DNA of 64,000 nt from Gigantopelta aegis (Eukaryota; Mollusca; Gastropoda; Neomphalida; Peltospiridae): the NCBI RefSeq assembly GCF_016097555.1, contig NW_024533095.1:25307-89306 (forward strand). The letters are read 5' to 3'. A program made the translations under genes and the position numbers. Under the pieces are notes generated by a model. It did no database searches, was not told the DNA's origin, and saw only the letters and a program-made list of their open reading frames with translations. Shown piece by piece: positions 50,787-62,699 of this stretch (its first letter is position 1; every line of letters begins with the position of its first letter).

Positions 50787-51860
50787 TTAAGAGAGTAACA
50801 ATGCCATAAAAGGAATCATGATAGCCATGATAAAAGAAGAGATTAAATTAACATCATTATTACTTATATTCTCTGCCTGCTATGTGTTTTTGTATTCTTA
50901 TCCCCCGGGGATGTGTTATTCTACCATATCTGAGCAGTTAGCCACTATGGGATTGTAGAGTAGCCCCTAGGACAGAGTCTACTGCAGAGCCCAGTAATCC
51001 AGCTAATGTTCCTAAAGGTATTACATCCATTGTGGAGTTAACTGTGCTCCTATTGAGTAATTCTCATCTAGTATTAGTATTCTCTGAGTGATATAAAAAA
51101 TGAGACCAATCATTAAAGCCTCCGAGTGCACTAGCAATTAAACCAGGTAAAGAGACCCCTCCATTTGTACCTCTAGGTACGGGTCTGAGGGTTGTAATCA
51201 GTCTAGGACTGTGACTGAGAAACAGAACCAATTCTGATGCCCATGTATCACCACAGCAGCATGCTACAGCCCCAAGACATGCTAATACATACATTGTTGG
51301 TAGATGTATTGACATTGAGCTAATGACCAGAGGTTGTTCACCGACTCCAGATGAGTGAAGGTAAAGTAAAGAAGCTGAAACAGCCACACCCCCATTACAA
51401 AAAACCTGTTTCCAATTACGAGCAGTACCTGAAATAGTAATAAATACTGAATAATTTAAGATACAAATTATATTACTTATAATGACACCTTATTGCTACA
51501 GTAGACAATGGTTGTTTGTTTTACATTACCAACTACATGATGTACACTGTATAATGATCTTGTATTACCTGTGTCATTTAGTTCTTCAAATTTTGACTTT
51601 CTCTGCTTTCTTCCATTTGGTTAATTGTGATGAACTTATAAGAAGGCTATCATTATGGCAAAGAAACTACCACTGGCTAAGCTCAAATAACGCCCACTAC
51701 AAATCTAGTTGACTTCCTGATACATCCAATGGACCCTTTTCATCAAATCCATACAAAGATATTAAGATTGGTGTTATGAAGCAGATTGTCCATCGAAGTG
51801 GTGATACAGTGTCTGCTCGATGGTCCATATCAGCCAATAGTCAATAAAATGACAGCAAAT
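50787..51860 (-). CDS. TMEM19: TMEM19, DUF92-family multi-pass membrane protein
   Basis: Read leftward: SPLRWTICFITPILISLYGF (51770-51830), KGPLDVSGSQL and VVGVILSLASGSFFA (51620-51740), LTKWKKAEKVKFEELND, a short intron, then NWKQVFCNGGVAVSASLLYL (51370-51425). CCGDTWASELVLFLS, SPRLITT and VPRGTNGGVSLPGLIAS follow, then GLIFYITQRILIL, PLGTLAGLLGSAVDSVLGAT (50955-51010), and SNNDVNLISSFIMAIM with stop at 50787-50789. The GDTWASE and GTNGGVS motifs are the hallmark of the PF01940 family, whose function is unknown though some homologues act as phytyl-phosphate kinases. Several hydrophobic segments predict an integral membrane protein. The first exon may start upstream of 51860. It ends 11 bp from ACBD6, tail to tail. 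Confidence 0.88.
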
Positions 51861-51899
51861 GTAAGCCATATCAAATAACATGTTTAGAATAGGCCATGT

Positions 51900-54800
51900 T
51901 ATTTTAACGTTGTCTTAAAGGGTTAAATATTTTCTAGTAACCTGGAAGGAATTCACTTAAATTACATGTCTAATACTAGCAAGTGTAATTTACTAAATAT
52001 TGAATATAAAGAACAAAGACAGGTTAGATCCATCATTATTACTTTTATGTCATATTTCCAGATTGGAAAGCTTGATTTCAAATAAGCCAGTCATTAAGAT
52101 ATGATTCAAGGATAAGTGCTGGATAGAACAGGATTTGATAACAAGATACCAGTTAGAAAAACAAGATGAGGACTGGTAAGAAGATAGTCTACTGAGCTAG
52201 ATCCTACTATTTGCTGACATTCAGAAGGAGTTCAAGCAAAGGTCACCATCAGAACTTCAATTAGTTACAATAGTGGAACAAGGAAGTATAATATAATACT
52301 AATGAACAATCTCATCATTCAACATGTATTAGCTACACATTTGTAGATAAGAGGTATTGCTAAACAGCTTCTTTCCCTTTGTACAAGCAAAATATTAACA
52401 ACCAATAAATTACAACTTCCTGCCATCATGCTAGTCAGAATCTGTGCATTGATATCTGATTTGTAACTGAAATTTAATCAACTATGACCTTGCTAGAGCC
52501 TTCTTACATATCAGCAAAGAAGAAGCTCTTCATGCACACTATTGTACTATATCAAACTGTATACTTAGTCTAGAATGCATAACAAAGATTAATAGTAAAA
52601 TTAGTTGACCATATACACTCATTCTTAGGATGAAAATTTTCATTACAGTTTTTGTATTATATTTTAACCCTCATCACATGAGCCATGGTTATTTACAGTA
52701 CTTGGTATTTGTGTTACCAGGGAATGTAATTTGAAACTGTTCTAACTCAAGCAATAATATTGTCTTAGCTATAAACTTCATATGACAATTGCAAGTTCAT
52801 GAATTTGTTATAACTAAAAGACTACCAAATTAAGACAAAAACGTGTAAAGTCAGAAAGCCTTTGAAAAAAAAAACACAGACAAGGGACTGAAGAGTTGAT
52901 TGCTCTAATAAAATTATTGCCTGTATCAAGTCTAAATATCTATATTAACTGAATAACAAAGAACAGAGCTTAAAGAACTGCTACATGATTATTGATGCTA
53001 CTCCACATTATAGTTGTTACCACACATGGGCTATCATGGGTGTGCCATTTGTGTCATAATTAAATATTACAATAATGGAAGTGGTTCACTACTGGCTGTG
53101 CATCATACGTTCAAGTGATTTAGGGTTTACATTTTGGGGTGTGGTCTAGTAACATATAAAACTATACAACTGGTCATTACCACATGAAAGCTACTGCCCA
53201 TTATTACAATATCACAAAACTGTATGCCATACTGGGCTATAGTTTAGCGCCAAGCATACTATTATTATAATCATTATAATAAACAGTCAATTATATCTAA
53301 GATTTTAAGTTATTCAAACAAGTTCTCACTGTTAACATGACACACTAACATCATTTTAATTTGACTGTTTTAGTTTTGTTGTAGAACACTCTGCACTTTA
53401 TTGGCTTTTTATTGTATTTATGCTAGAAATTCACAATCAGTTTCCCTCTCTAATTTCTCAGTGGTAGTTATATGGATATCTAATAGAAAAAAAAGGAAAA
53501 AAATAACTACTTTTTTTATGATCTCAAAACGTGTTTTACAATCACAAAGAATTATAGATAAAGAAATAAAAAAAAGCAATAATTATTTTTATTATTTATA
53601 ATAAAATATAATTTTATAATTAAATTTTATTAATATTTAAGTTTTCTTATGGCAATTGCAATGTAATATTTATTATAATCCGTTATTAAGAACTATTAAT
53701 CAGTTGTTGTGTTTTTTTCTTTGATATAGCTAAGAACAAGAAAGAACTCTAACTGAAGTTGTTTGTTACAAAGACTGTTAATGGATATAACAACAGGTAA
53801 ACAATACACAGCACTAACAACAGGCTATGGTAATTTGATGATTTGTTTTTAACTAAAAAAGGTAAAGGCCAATTTGGTTAGACTAATAGTTTTGCATGGT
53901 TGTAATTCCATTGGTTATTTCTCCAATATAATCTAGTCTAGTGAACTGGCCCCTTCAATAAGACAATCAGGAGCCTTTAATAAAGAAAAACAGAAAACAG
54001 AAGGAAGAAGAATATGAAGCACTCCAAGTGAATGTCTAAAGTTTCCCACACTAGTTATTTTATTACAGTTAACTTGGGATTTTGCTTCAATGTTTCTGTG
54101 GCTGTAGTTTTACTTGCTACCTCTGCAAGTACACTGCATACCGAAAACACCTTTTTATAGGTGTTTACTTAATGCTTCTGTTACTGATAGCTCTTTATCT
54201 TGAAATTAACTGTAGGTGTTCAAGGCACCAGTATAGTGCCACGACAACAATTGTTTCTTTGGTTTCGATCCAAGGTTTACTAAAGGAAACCCCAGGAGGT
54301 TTCTAGTAATGACTGAACAGAAACTTTAGTGTATAAATCAGGTGCATAAATTTCTTTGTTCTAATCCAAAGAAGTCCCAGGAGCTTTCTAATAATATAGA
54401 TTACAAATATTATTGGAAGGATAACCACCAGCCAATATGGCTGGATACTGAATGAAATCGGCACTGTATTTGAAGGATAAACCAAATATGAGGAAAATGA
54501 AGATGATGTAGGCTCACATTTTGGACTCTAGAAGTATCTTTTTTACTATATGCCTTGTTTTCTAGTCTCTCTCCTATTACTGTGAGTAATGGTTGCATGT
54601 GCTTTCAATTGTTCCCAATTGTCTATTTTGTTTTTTATGGCTCATTCCATCACAAAAGTGGGATCTCTAAGTGATATAAGTGATACTCACAGTCAACAGG
54701 GTCAATCAAAATAAGTTGTGGTTATAATAAACAGACACAGCAATGTAATAATCCATACATTGTTATATTAGATAGTGCATCTAGTGGAAAATGTTATATT

Positions 54801-55330
54801 TTGTTAATAACTAAATGTACAATGAACGTAGTTATCTCCAGACATTTAAGTTAGTACTATCCTTACAACATGTATAATGTCTGTCTAATGGTAGAAATTG
54901 CTGACTGGAAAAAGATAAATTACAGATTAGTGATATTGCAATATTATCATAGCCAGTAATAAAACAGAATCCTTTTAGGGTGCTTTTCTTATCTTCTACT
55001 TAATATGTTGTGAATTAATTATCTCCCTTCCTCATTGTTCAGGGTGGGGCCTATGAAATGAAAGCACAAATTCCCAAAGATAACATCAAAGCAAATTACA
55101 TCATTAACTGTGATGTGTGTGTAAATGCAAACTATAGTAACTACTACTTATGTAATTATCAATATTTCAATAGACCATATGTTGTTTGCATCTATCATTA
55201 AGATATTTTATTTCTTTAATATAATAATACTACTATTTTTATCACAATAAGATATGTTCTGATACATCATATTACTGTTCATATAACTAGTAGTTATTTG
55301 TTATGGTTTTATCAATAGGTCAATAGTTTA
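51900..55330. other. 3.4 kb AT-rich stretch without recognised genes
   Basis: No family match on either strand. Open frames are short and Lys/Asn/Ile-rich as chance predicts. A very AT-rich patch lies at 53570-53660. Small fast-evolving exons cannot be excluded. Confidence 0.5.
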
Positions 55331-55333
55331 CTG

Positions 55334-55735
55334 TGATTGACATTATTTTAGCATCTTAAATCAAAAGGAATCAAAAGGAAATCAAAAATAATCCTATATA
55401 AACTATGGTGAATTGTTTTTTGTATCTACTGTTAGAGAACAAACTCCAGTGATTGACATTAGTATTTATGGCATCTTTGATTAATTAAACAAAAGAAATC
55501 AAAAAATAATCATAGATTGATTTGACATTATTTTAAGCATCTTTTGATTAATTAAATCAAAAGAAATCAAAAAATAATCCTATATAAACTATGGTGGATT
55601 GTTATCTACTGTCAGTCAAACAACTGTGATTTGACATTATTTTTAGCATCTTTTGATTAATTAAATCAAAAGAAATCAAAAATAATCCTATATAAACTAT
55701 GGTGAATTGTTATCTACTGTTCAGTAACAACATCT
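55334..55735. repeat. Tandem repeat of about 105 bp, four copies, with internal palindrome
   Basis: Copies near 55334, 55450, 55517 and 55627 share TGACATTATTTTAGCATC, AATCCTATATAAACTATGG and GTTATCTACTGT. Copies 3 and 4 contain the palindrome CTTTTGATTAATTAAATCAAAAG in two halves around AATT. The second copy is shortened. It sits just 3' of the uncharacterised gene at 55.75 kb. Confidence 0.85.
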
Positions 55736-55749
55736 AAACATCAGTTAGA

Positions 55750-56439
55750 TCATAGGCTGTCCAGAGAAGGTTTGTAACGACCTCCTCCCAGGTTCTTCAT
55801 TAAGATGACCTCAATTCCATTAGGATAGTCACTGAGGTCAAACTCAGTGAGAGCACTTGTGATCTCCAGAGAGGTGAAAAGTATCTCCAACTTTCATATT
55901 GCGTACCACTCCAAAAAACAGTTTAGGCTGCAACATGAAGTCAAATTTGGTTTCCAACATGAACATCAGGTTGAGTAACCAGAACGATTCCGCTTTGTAG
56001 ATACCAATATCAAACATGCGTCCACGCTCCATGACGCAGGAGGGATATTCTTGACAACAATGGGTTATTGGGATTTGCAGGAACACCAGTTTCTAATAAA
56101 AAAATAAAACTTTATAAAATGAAAATAGGTTATCTTATTAAATACTTTCTTGAGTACAGCAGTGTCAGAAGCAGACTCTTGAGTGATTTCCCAAGAGCTT
56201 TCCCAATTTTGCTGGGAAAGGTCCTGCAGTGATAAATGACCACCAGACGTATAAGTAGCACCAACACCCATTGACACAGGATAGATAAACTGAAAACACT
56301 AGTTTGTCCCCTGAGAATTTGCCAAGCAGCATATATAGGTCTTAGGAGTATCGGTACTGAAGTTTTTGGTAAAGACAACCACTTCAAAGTCAGTGTTTCT
56401 AGTGGAATTGATATACTTGATAGGAATATCAGTAGTCAT
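55750..56439 (-). CDS. Uncharacterised two-exon protein, about 210 residues
   Basis: Exon 1 (56439-56146) starts MTTDIPIKYINSTRNTDFEV and includes VVVFTKNFSTDTPKTY, SMGVGATYTSGGHLSL and SWEITQESASDTAVLKK. A 53-bp GT-AG intron (56093-56145) follows. Exon 2 gives TGVPANPNNPLL, FDFMLQPKLFFGVVRNMKVG, GDTFTSLEITSALTEFDLS and YPNGIEVILMKNLGGGRYKP, with stop at 55750-55752. There is no signal peptide or membrane segment, and the strand-rich pattern suggests a beta-sandwich. It resembles small uncharacterised proteins I associate loosely with fungi, bacteria and sponges, but I cannot name a family. One or two frame breaks occur in each exon. Confidence 0.7.
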
Positions 56440-56495
56440 TTTTTCTCCGTAGCCTATATGTATTTTGGAGACTGAAACGGCTGACAAGGCCGAGA

Positions 56496-56505
56496 CTTTT
56501 ATATA
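56496..56505 (-). promoter_or_regulatory. TATA box of the uncharacterised gene
   Basis: TATATAAAAG on the minus strand, about 57 bp upstream of the ATG at 56439, preceded by a GC-rich patch. Confidence 0.55.
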
Positions 56506-56509
56506 AATT

Positions 56510-58010
56510 TTTAGTCGACCCGGTCCGGAAACTACGGAAGCTGAAGGCGGCCATCCAGTATTCTACTTCGTAATTCCATATTCAACTTCAATTGCAATTA
56601 TCCTTCGATGGAATATTTAACAACTAAATTCCTATACCCCCACCCTAACTGGGAAAAATGTCACTTCGCTCCATTCTAAGAGACAGCTCATGGTGTTTTC
56701 CTAAAAATCTCCACATTAAAAAACTTTGAATTATTTCTTCTCACGTTCTACACTTCAAGTTTATCTCCATTTCCTCATCAGGTTCTTTAATAAAAAATCT
56801 ATGCAAATATGGGTAATTATAACAAATACAGAAGGAGAGTACACACAACACAGTGGAATAATTATTATTCCAGGCACTACAATGTTTGTAATGTAGCTCT
56901 AGTTCATATGTATAATTAACATGGACATAGCAGGAATTATTGGCAAGCAGAATTGTTCACAATATTGTGACTAGCACATTGAACTATTAGCTTAATGAAT
57001 ATTATCATTTTATGATAGCAATATCCTTAATGGTGTGACTCTGAAAAAAATCATCCTATAATACTATAAAATTGAATAAATATTATTTTAACAATCATTT
57101 TATAACTTGCATTGGCCGATTACTATGGGAATTTAGAATTCATTCAAATTACTGTTGGTATATTTCACTATTACAAAGCAACAGTCTGTATAGTAAGTAA
57201 TTCACATGAACTTTGGATTTCATATTAATCTACCCATGTGAACTAGTTGTTAAATGTGATCCAAAAACTATTATAGGGACAGTAAAAAAGTGTTATAAAT
57301 TATTTTTTAAAATTTTATTTTATATATAAATTATACTTTATACATTAAATTTATTTCTTACATTTCTAGTTATTTATAATAATAACTCCTTTTTAAACTG
57401 ATTTGTCATACAATTATTGGCAATCAAATTAAGTATTAATGTGGTCTTGTTACTTCAAATATCATCGAAGCCTGCATGCCGCCCACATATAGATTACTAC
57501 CCAGAGACTGGGTAGTGATATATATCTGAATGGTCAACTGAAAATTTAATCCATTATGCCATTGTTATCAACCTTTCTCATGTGTCTAGCTCAGTTTTGG
57601 CTGTACATGTAATCATCTTCTAAAATAAGGAATGACTGAGCAGCTGCTCAGCAATAAAAAAAATCTTGATTTTGCATCAACTTTAACTCAAGCATTGATT
57701 ATTCCATTTATATCCAAGAAAATGAAGTGCATGCATTGCAAGTGTGAGTTAATTGTAGGTGAAACAGTTTGTACAGAGAGACTGTAAGGATTATTATGGA
57801 CATGGATAGAGATATAGAGAATACATAGATAAATGAATTGGATGATATAAGCAGACAGATCCATATTAGCTGAAAGTATGATGTTTACTACTTCACAGTA
57901 TGTCATCATGCATATCATGTACACCATGTAAATAATATGGATTGTATGGCTGTTTTTAACTTTACAGTCTGGTGATATAATATATCGCTTCATAGGTTTG
58001 TTTCAATGTA
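56510..58010. other. Intergenic AT-rich DNA
   Basis: No supported gene. A CCCAGAGACTGGG inverted word occurs near 57500. Confidence 0.5.
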
Positions 58011-58014
58011 GCTA

Positions 58015-58510
58015 TAGTTTTAATGGTGTAGTTCTGGTGATAAACAGCTTGTATATAGGGCTAGTGTAGTAACTATAAACTAAACTAGAAAGAGACACTG
58101 TCTGACTCTTACAAGGAATTTGCTGCTATTATTTAAGCCTTTACACAAACCAGGAAAGAGACAGGTGGCATCATTAATCCTATATAGTGGGTGTTATTCT
58201 GGTGATAAATGTAGTAACATAAACTAAACTAAAGACAGGTGGCACCACTAACCCTTTATAGTGGTGTAGTTTTGGTGATAAATGTATAGTAACATAAACT
58301 AACTAGAGAGACACTAACCCTTACAGGGACATTCGTTGCTATTGCTAAGCCTTTACAGACCAGGAAAGAGACATGTGGCAGCACTAACCCTATATAGTGG
58401 TGTGATTCTTGTCATATGTGATAAATGTAGTAAACTAAACTAAGCTAGAAAGACACTGTCTGACCCTTACAAGGAATTCGACGCTATTGTTAAGCACTAG
58501 GAAAGAGGAC
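58015..58510. repeat. Irregular tandem repeat before the P450 pair
   Basis: About four units of 70-160 bp share GGTGATAAATGTAGTAAC, AAACTAAACTAGAAAG and CCAGGAAAGAGACAGGTGGCA. Units are deleted to different extents. The array abuts the 5' break of the truncated P450 copy. Confidence 0.8.
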
Positions 58511-58552
58511 AGGGCTTACCACAGTGGCCTAGATAGATCTTGACTGGTGTTT

Positions 58553-59860
58553 ATCAAAGGGACTAAAGTTTCCACTCCATAGATCTATATAAATTGTCTA
58601 TGTCTTTTATGGAGGGAGAAATAAAAGAATTTAAAACACTGCAACAAAAAAATGGTGAATGAAATCAATGATATTCTTGATAAAATGGATTACATGATAC
58701 TCTCTGATAAATTGGGGTGGTTCTTGGTGTAACTCAACTCTGATGACATTATCATTAAATGACACCTAGTGATGTAGAGTCCATCACCTAAACCCTAAAC
58801 CAAAACCTTATGACACGTAAGTGATGTCATCATCATAGTACAAGTTACATCATCATAGAAGTTACACCAAGAAGGACCCATAAATTGACAAAGGAGGAAT
58901 TAACAAGCAAATGATGTTGATATACTATTTACAGGAATTGATAGAATATTTATTGTAATAGAAAACAATTCTTATAGTTGTATTATTATAATTGTAATGT
59001 ATTTAACTTATTTAATGATGATTATGTGACATTTTTTAGGAATTTGTCATATTTCTATATCTTTCAGACCTCCTATACTTTGGTGTGATGTCTGTATAAC
59101 TTAGCTACTAATCCTGAGGTTCAGACCAAGTTATGAGATGAAGGTAGTAGGAGATATTGAGATTGTAACTTCAGCTCATATTCACAGGATGACTTATCTT
59201 AGGAACTGTGTTAAATAAAAAACATTAAGATGAATGAGTCACTAAGATAACTACTAAACATGATAATAAACATATTTTATTCCTTTTGTTTGTTTTTTTT
59301 GGTATACAATGTACCAGCTGGAGTAAGTTTGTAATATATATATTTAAACATTAAAAACATACTTCATACATTATTTAAATTTCCTGGATATGCATTGCAA
59401 TTTTTTAATGTCAATACCTAAACCACTCACTCCTCAAATAAAATAAACCTTTATTAGTTGTGTTGGTGTGCATGTTTTGATGCTACCTATTCCCTTACAG
59501 GCCAATATACTCATTCCAACATTAGTAATTGGTTGACTCTCTGATTTTTTCCTCATAAACCAGACACTTTTTACCCTGAAAAGTGGAATTGTGATAGAGA
59601 GTATCCATCTAATTGTTTTGCCTTTTACCATTTGGACCAAGAATGTGTGTTGGTATATTATTAACTAGTAAATGATATTCTTTCTCTCTCTCCAACACTC
59701 AGGTCATTGACTAGTTGAATTATAAGAGTTAACACATAGCCTTAACTCATCTTATTAAGAGATCCATATTGAATATTCTGAGAAAACACCCATGATTACA
59801 TTGTGAAGGTGGTATTAGTTCCAGAGAGACAACTTGATCATGATTTGATTTTACAAGATA
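58553..59860 (+). pseudogene. 5'-truncated cytochrome P450 copy
   Basis: Exon-sized segments match the downstream P450 in order. YKLSMSFMEGE (58595) corresponds to the exon at 61420. TKEELTSK (58890) is the I-helix start. TSYTLVWCLYNLATNPEVQ (59070-59130) is next. VPAG (59310), SDxFPHKPDTF and the haem segment PFGPRMCVG (59620-59655) follow, then the C-terminal LTHLIK and VPERQLD (59740-59830). Nucleotide similarity to the second copy looks about 85 per cent by eye. The N-terminal half is absent and a satellite lies at the break. It carries more in-frame damage in the I-helix than the downstream copy, so a dead partial duplicate is most likely. Confidence 0.7.
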
Positions 59861-60012
59861 TATACTGTATGAGAAAAATCTCTTGTCTTTTTTTATTGTT
59901 TGAAGCTTTTTTTGTTTTCTTTCTTTTTGTTGTTTTTCACTGCTACGCATTTGGATTATTTACTTCCTTTCGAGTTTACCGAGTCCCTCCCTCAAATATT
60001 TAAAAGCAAACA

Positions 60013-62699
60013 ATGAAACTTGCTAGAGTGTTCAAGCAAAGTCATCTCCTGTCCTCAACTTTCTCTACCAACTACTACTTTCAGTGAGAAGCCAGTTCAA
60101 ATCACTACAGGAGATACCAGGACCTAAAGGTTTGCCTCTACTGGGTACTTCCCTTGAATATGCTAGACTCAAAGAAAAGGCTTTACAAGCTTTCTTTCAA
60201 GAGAGTTAAAAAATATGGCAAGATATATAAAGATAAAGATGTTGTCTGGATATCCCATGATAGTCCCTGTGTATGTGATACCGCAGATGTAGAGACTGTG
60301 TTTCGTTCTGAAGGTAAATATCCTTTGAGAGACGGTTACCTATTATGGCACAAAATCCGAGAAAAGAAAAACTGAGGATCCCTAAGGCTCTCATACTAAG
60401 GTTGGATGGATGGATGGTCATGGTAGGGGTGTGATTTCAGAGAAAAGGGTATACTGTAGAGGTAGATCTGAACACATCTCCCAAATATCTATTGTAGCAA
60501 TCTGTTGATTTCTTTGTTTAGTTCCAATGAAGAATGGTGGCATCAACGTCAACCTATTTCACAGTTTATGATGGTACCTAGAAAAATTGGAGAATACCAT
60601 GAAAGAACTTAATGAAGTATCAGAAGATTTAATAAAGGCTATTAAAACATTACGACATGATGAAACAGCACTATTGTCTGATGTATCAACACTTCTCTTC
60701 AAGTGGTCATTTGAGTGTAAGACATAGGATAGCTAGCTACCATTTGTAAGCTCTAGACTAGTAACATCAATACTTTAACACATTGACCTAAGATGGCTAT
60801 CATTAGACTTATTTATTATGATATGTTTCATAGTTTTTACTAACCTTTTATATGTCACTGTCATCAGTGTTTGGTATGTTGATTAGTCTATAGCTTACTA
60901 GATTATATTTCTATAGCCGTTGGTTACTTTACTCTTGGCAAACGATTCCTAGGAGCTCTTAATATTGGCAATGTATCCCAAAGACTGTCAGCCGATTTCA
61001 TTGTAATAATACTCAGATACTTCTTGAAGGCTTGCAGAAAACTGTATTTGATCCTCCGTTTTTATAAAATATATACACCAAAATTATGGAAACAGCTGAT
61101 GAATAGTCAATCAGCGTAAGGTAATATACACTTCTTTCTAGAGATGTAGTACTTTCCACTATACCATGCATCTTGTACGTAGTGTGTCAACATATCTGTA
61201 GTATGTTATTTTATTATACTACTCACTGTTATTTTGTCATGTGACTTAAGTTTTATGTATGTACAGTCATTTGTATGTCCCAGCCCTCTCTCTATATTCA
61301 GAAAAATTGAAAAACAACTACAAATTAAATACTTGTTTGTAATATATTACCTCTGTTAAAGTAACAGCATTATCCTAAGGACAAGTAGTTACACTAGATA
61401 AATGTCATGTCTACAGATGTATAAGCTAGCCATGTCTTTTTATGGAGGGAAAAAATATCAGAAGTGGAAACTCTCAAGACAAAACTAGTCAACAAAGATG
61501 AAGATATTCCTGATAAAATTGATTTTTTGACATACATGATACTCTTTGATGTAAACTGACAAAGGAGGAACTAACAAGCAATGCGATTATTGATCTCCTT
61601 TTGGGAGGATTGATACAGTAATGACAGCAGTTCCTGCATAATTTAATGTACTGTTTCTATCTTTTTCAGACCTCCTATACTTTGGCGTGGTGTCTTTATA
61701 ACTTAGCTATTAAATCCTGAGGTTCAGGTCAAGTTCAAGTTTACGAGATGAAGTTATGAAGGTGGGTAGGAGATAATGAGATTGGTAACTCCAGCTCATA
61801 TCCACAGTATGCCTTATCTTAGAAACTGTGTTAAGAAACATTAAGGTGGGTGGGGTGGTCCAATGATATAGTTTTGTTTGGTTTCTTGTTTTTTTATTTA
61901 CTTGTTATTTTGTTTGTAGGTTGTACCCTTTAATAGTGGCTAATATAAGGACCCAAAAATGATGTAGTTCTCTCTGGATATTATAAAGTGCCAGCTGGAG
62001 TAAGTTTTCTTTGAAAAAGCTATATTAAAACACACCTGTTATAATTAATTAAAATTAATATCAAATTATGTTAATAATTCATTTTATCACTCACAGGTTC
62101 AAGTCCTCCATTTCAAACACTAGTGATGGGTCGACTCCTGAAAATTTTCCTCATGAACCAGACAGTTTTTTACATTGACAGATGGAATCGTGAAGGAGAT
62201 ATCCAGCTAATCCTTTTTGCCTTTTTACCATTTGGATTTGGACCAAGAATGTGTATTGGTAAACTAAATGTTAGACTGTGTTATATTACCATATGTCACT
62301 TTAAAGAAATGTTATATAACAATAATATTTTATAAAGATAACTAAATGTTTTACTTAATTTCTGCAATGAACACACAATACAAAATGTAGTTAGATTTTG
62401 AAATTTGATTTACCATTATTTTATTCTTCTACAATTACCTTAACAGAAAAAGATTGTTTATTTTCTCATTGAAATTACATACGATATTTTGATATCTATA
62501 ATATTGCGTGCTCTTTTTATATTGCTCTTTATCTCTTCGATTACACTCAGGTCGTAGACTAGCTGAATTAGAGATACACATAGGATTAACTCATCTTATT
62601 AAGAGTTCCATATTAATATCCTGAGGAAATACACCCTGGATTATGTTTGTTGTGAAGTTATTGATAGTTCCAGAGAGACAACTTGATTTGATATTTTAG
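60013..62699 (+). CDS. Mitochondrial-clan cytochrome P450
   Basis: The ATG at 60013 starts MKLARVFKQSHLLSSTFSTN, a basic, Ser/Thr-rich mitochondrial presequence. Then come IPGPKGLPLLGTSLEYARL (60115-60170), KYGKIYKDKDVVWIS, CDTADVETVFRSEGKYPLRD (60280-60340) and a WWHQRQPISQFMM stretch (60535). SVGYFTLGKRFLGAL (60920) is next. The I-helix region reads TKEELTSN with LLLGGID (61560-61615). NPEVQ and YLRNC with an ETLR K-helix core follow (61700-61845), then YPLIVANIRTQ and VPAG (61920-61995). The haem loop is FLPFGFGPRMCIG (62220-62260), Cys being the iron ligand. The end is VPERQLDLIF with stop at 62697-62699. The EGKYPxR motif is characteristic of mitochondrial P450s, which take electrons from adrenodoxin. 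Substrate is unknown. A few one-base breaks occur. Confidence 0.88.
60722..60800 (-). repeat. Isolated copy of the 60-bp VAV satellite in a P450 intron
   Basis: ATAGGATAGCTAGCTACCATT, TAAGCTCTAGACTAGT and a second, poorer half-unit match the orientation of the 19.2-kb array. A weaker partial match lies at 58507-58550. The family is therefore dispersed and not confined to VAV. Confidence 0.75.
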
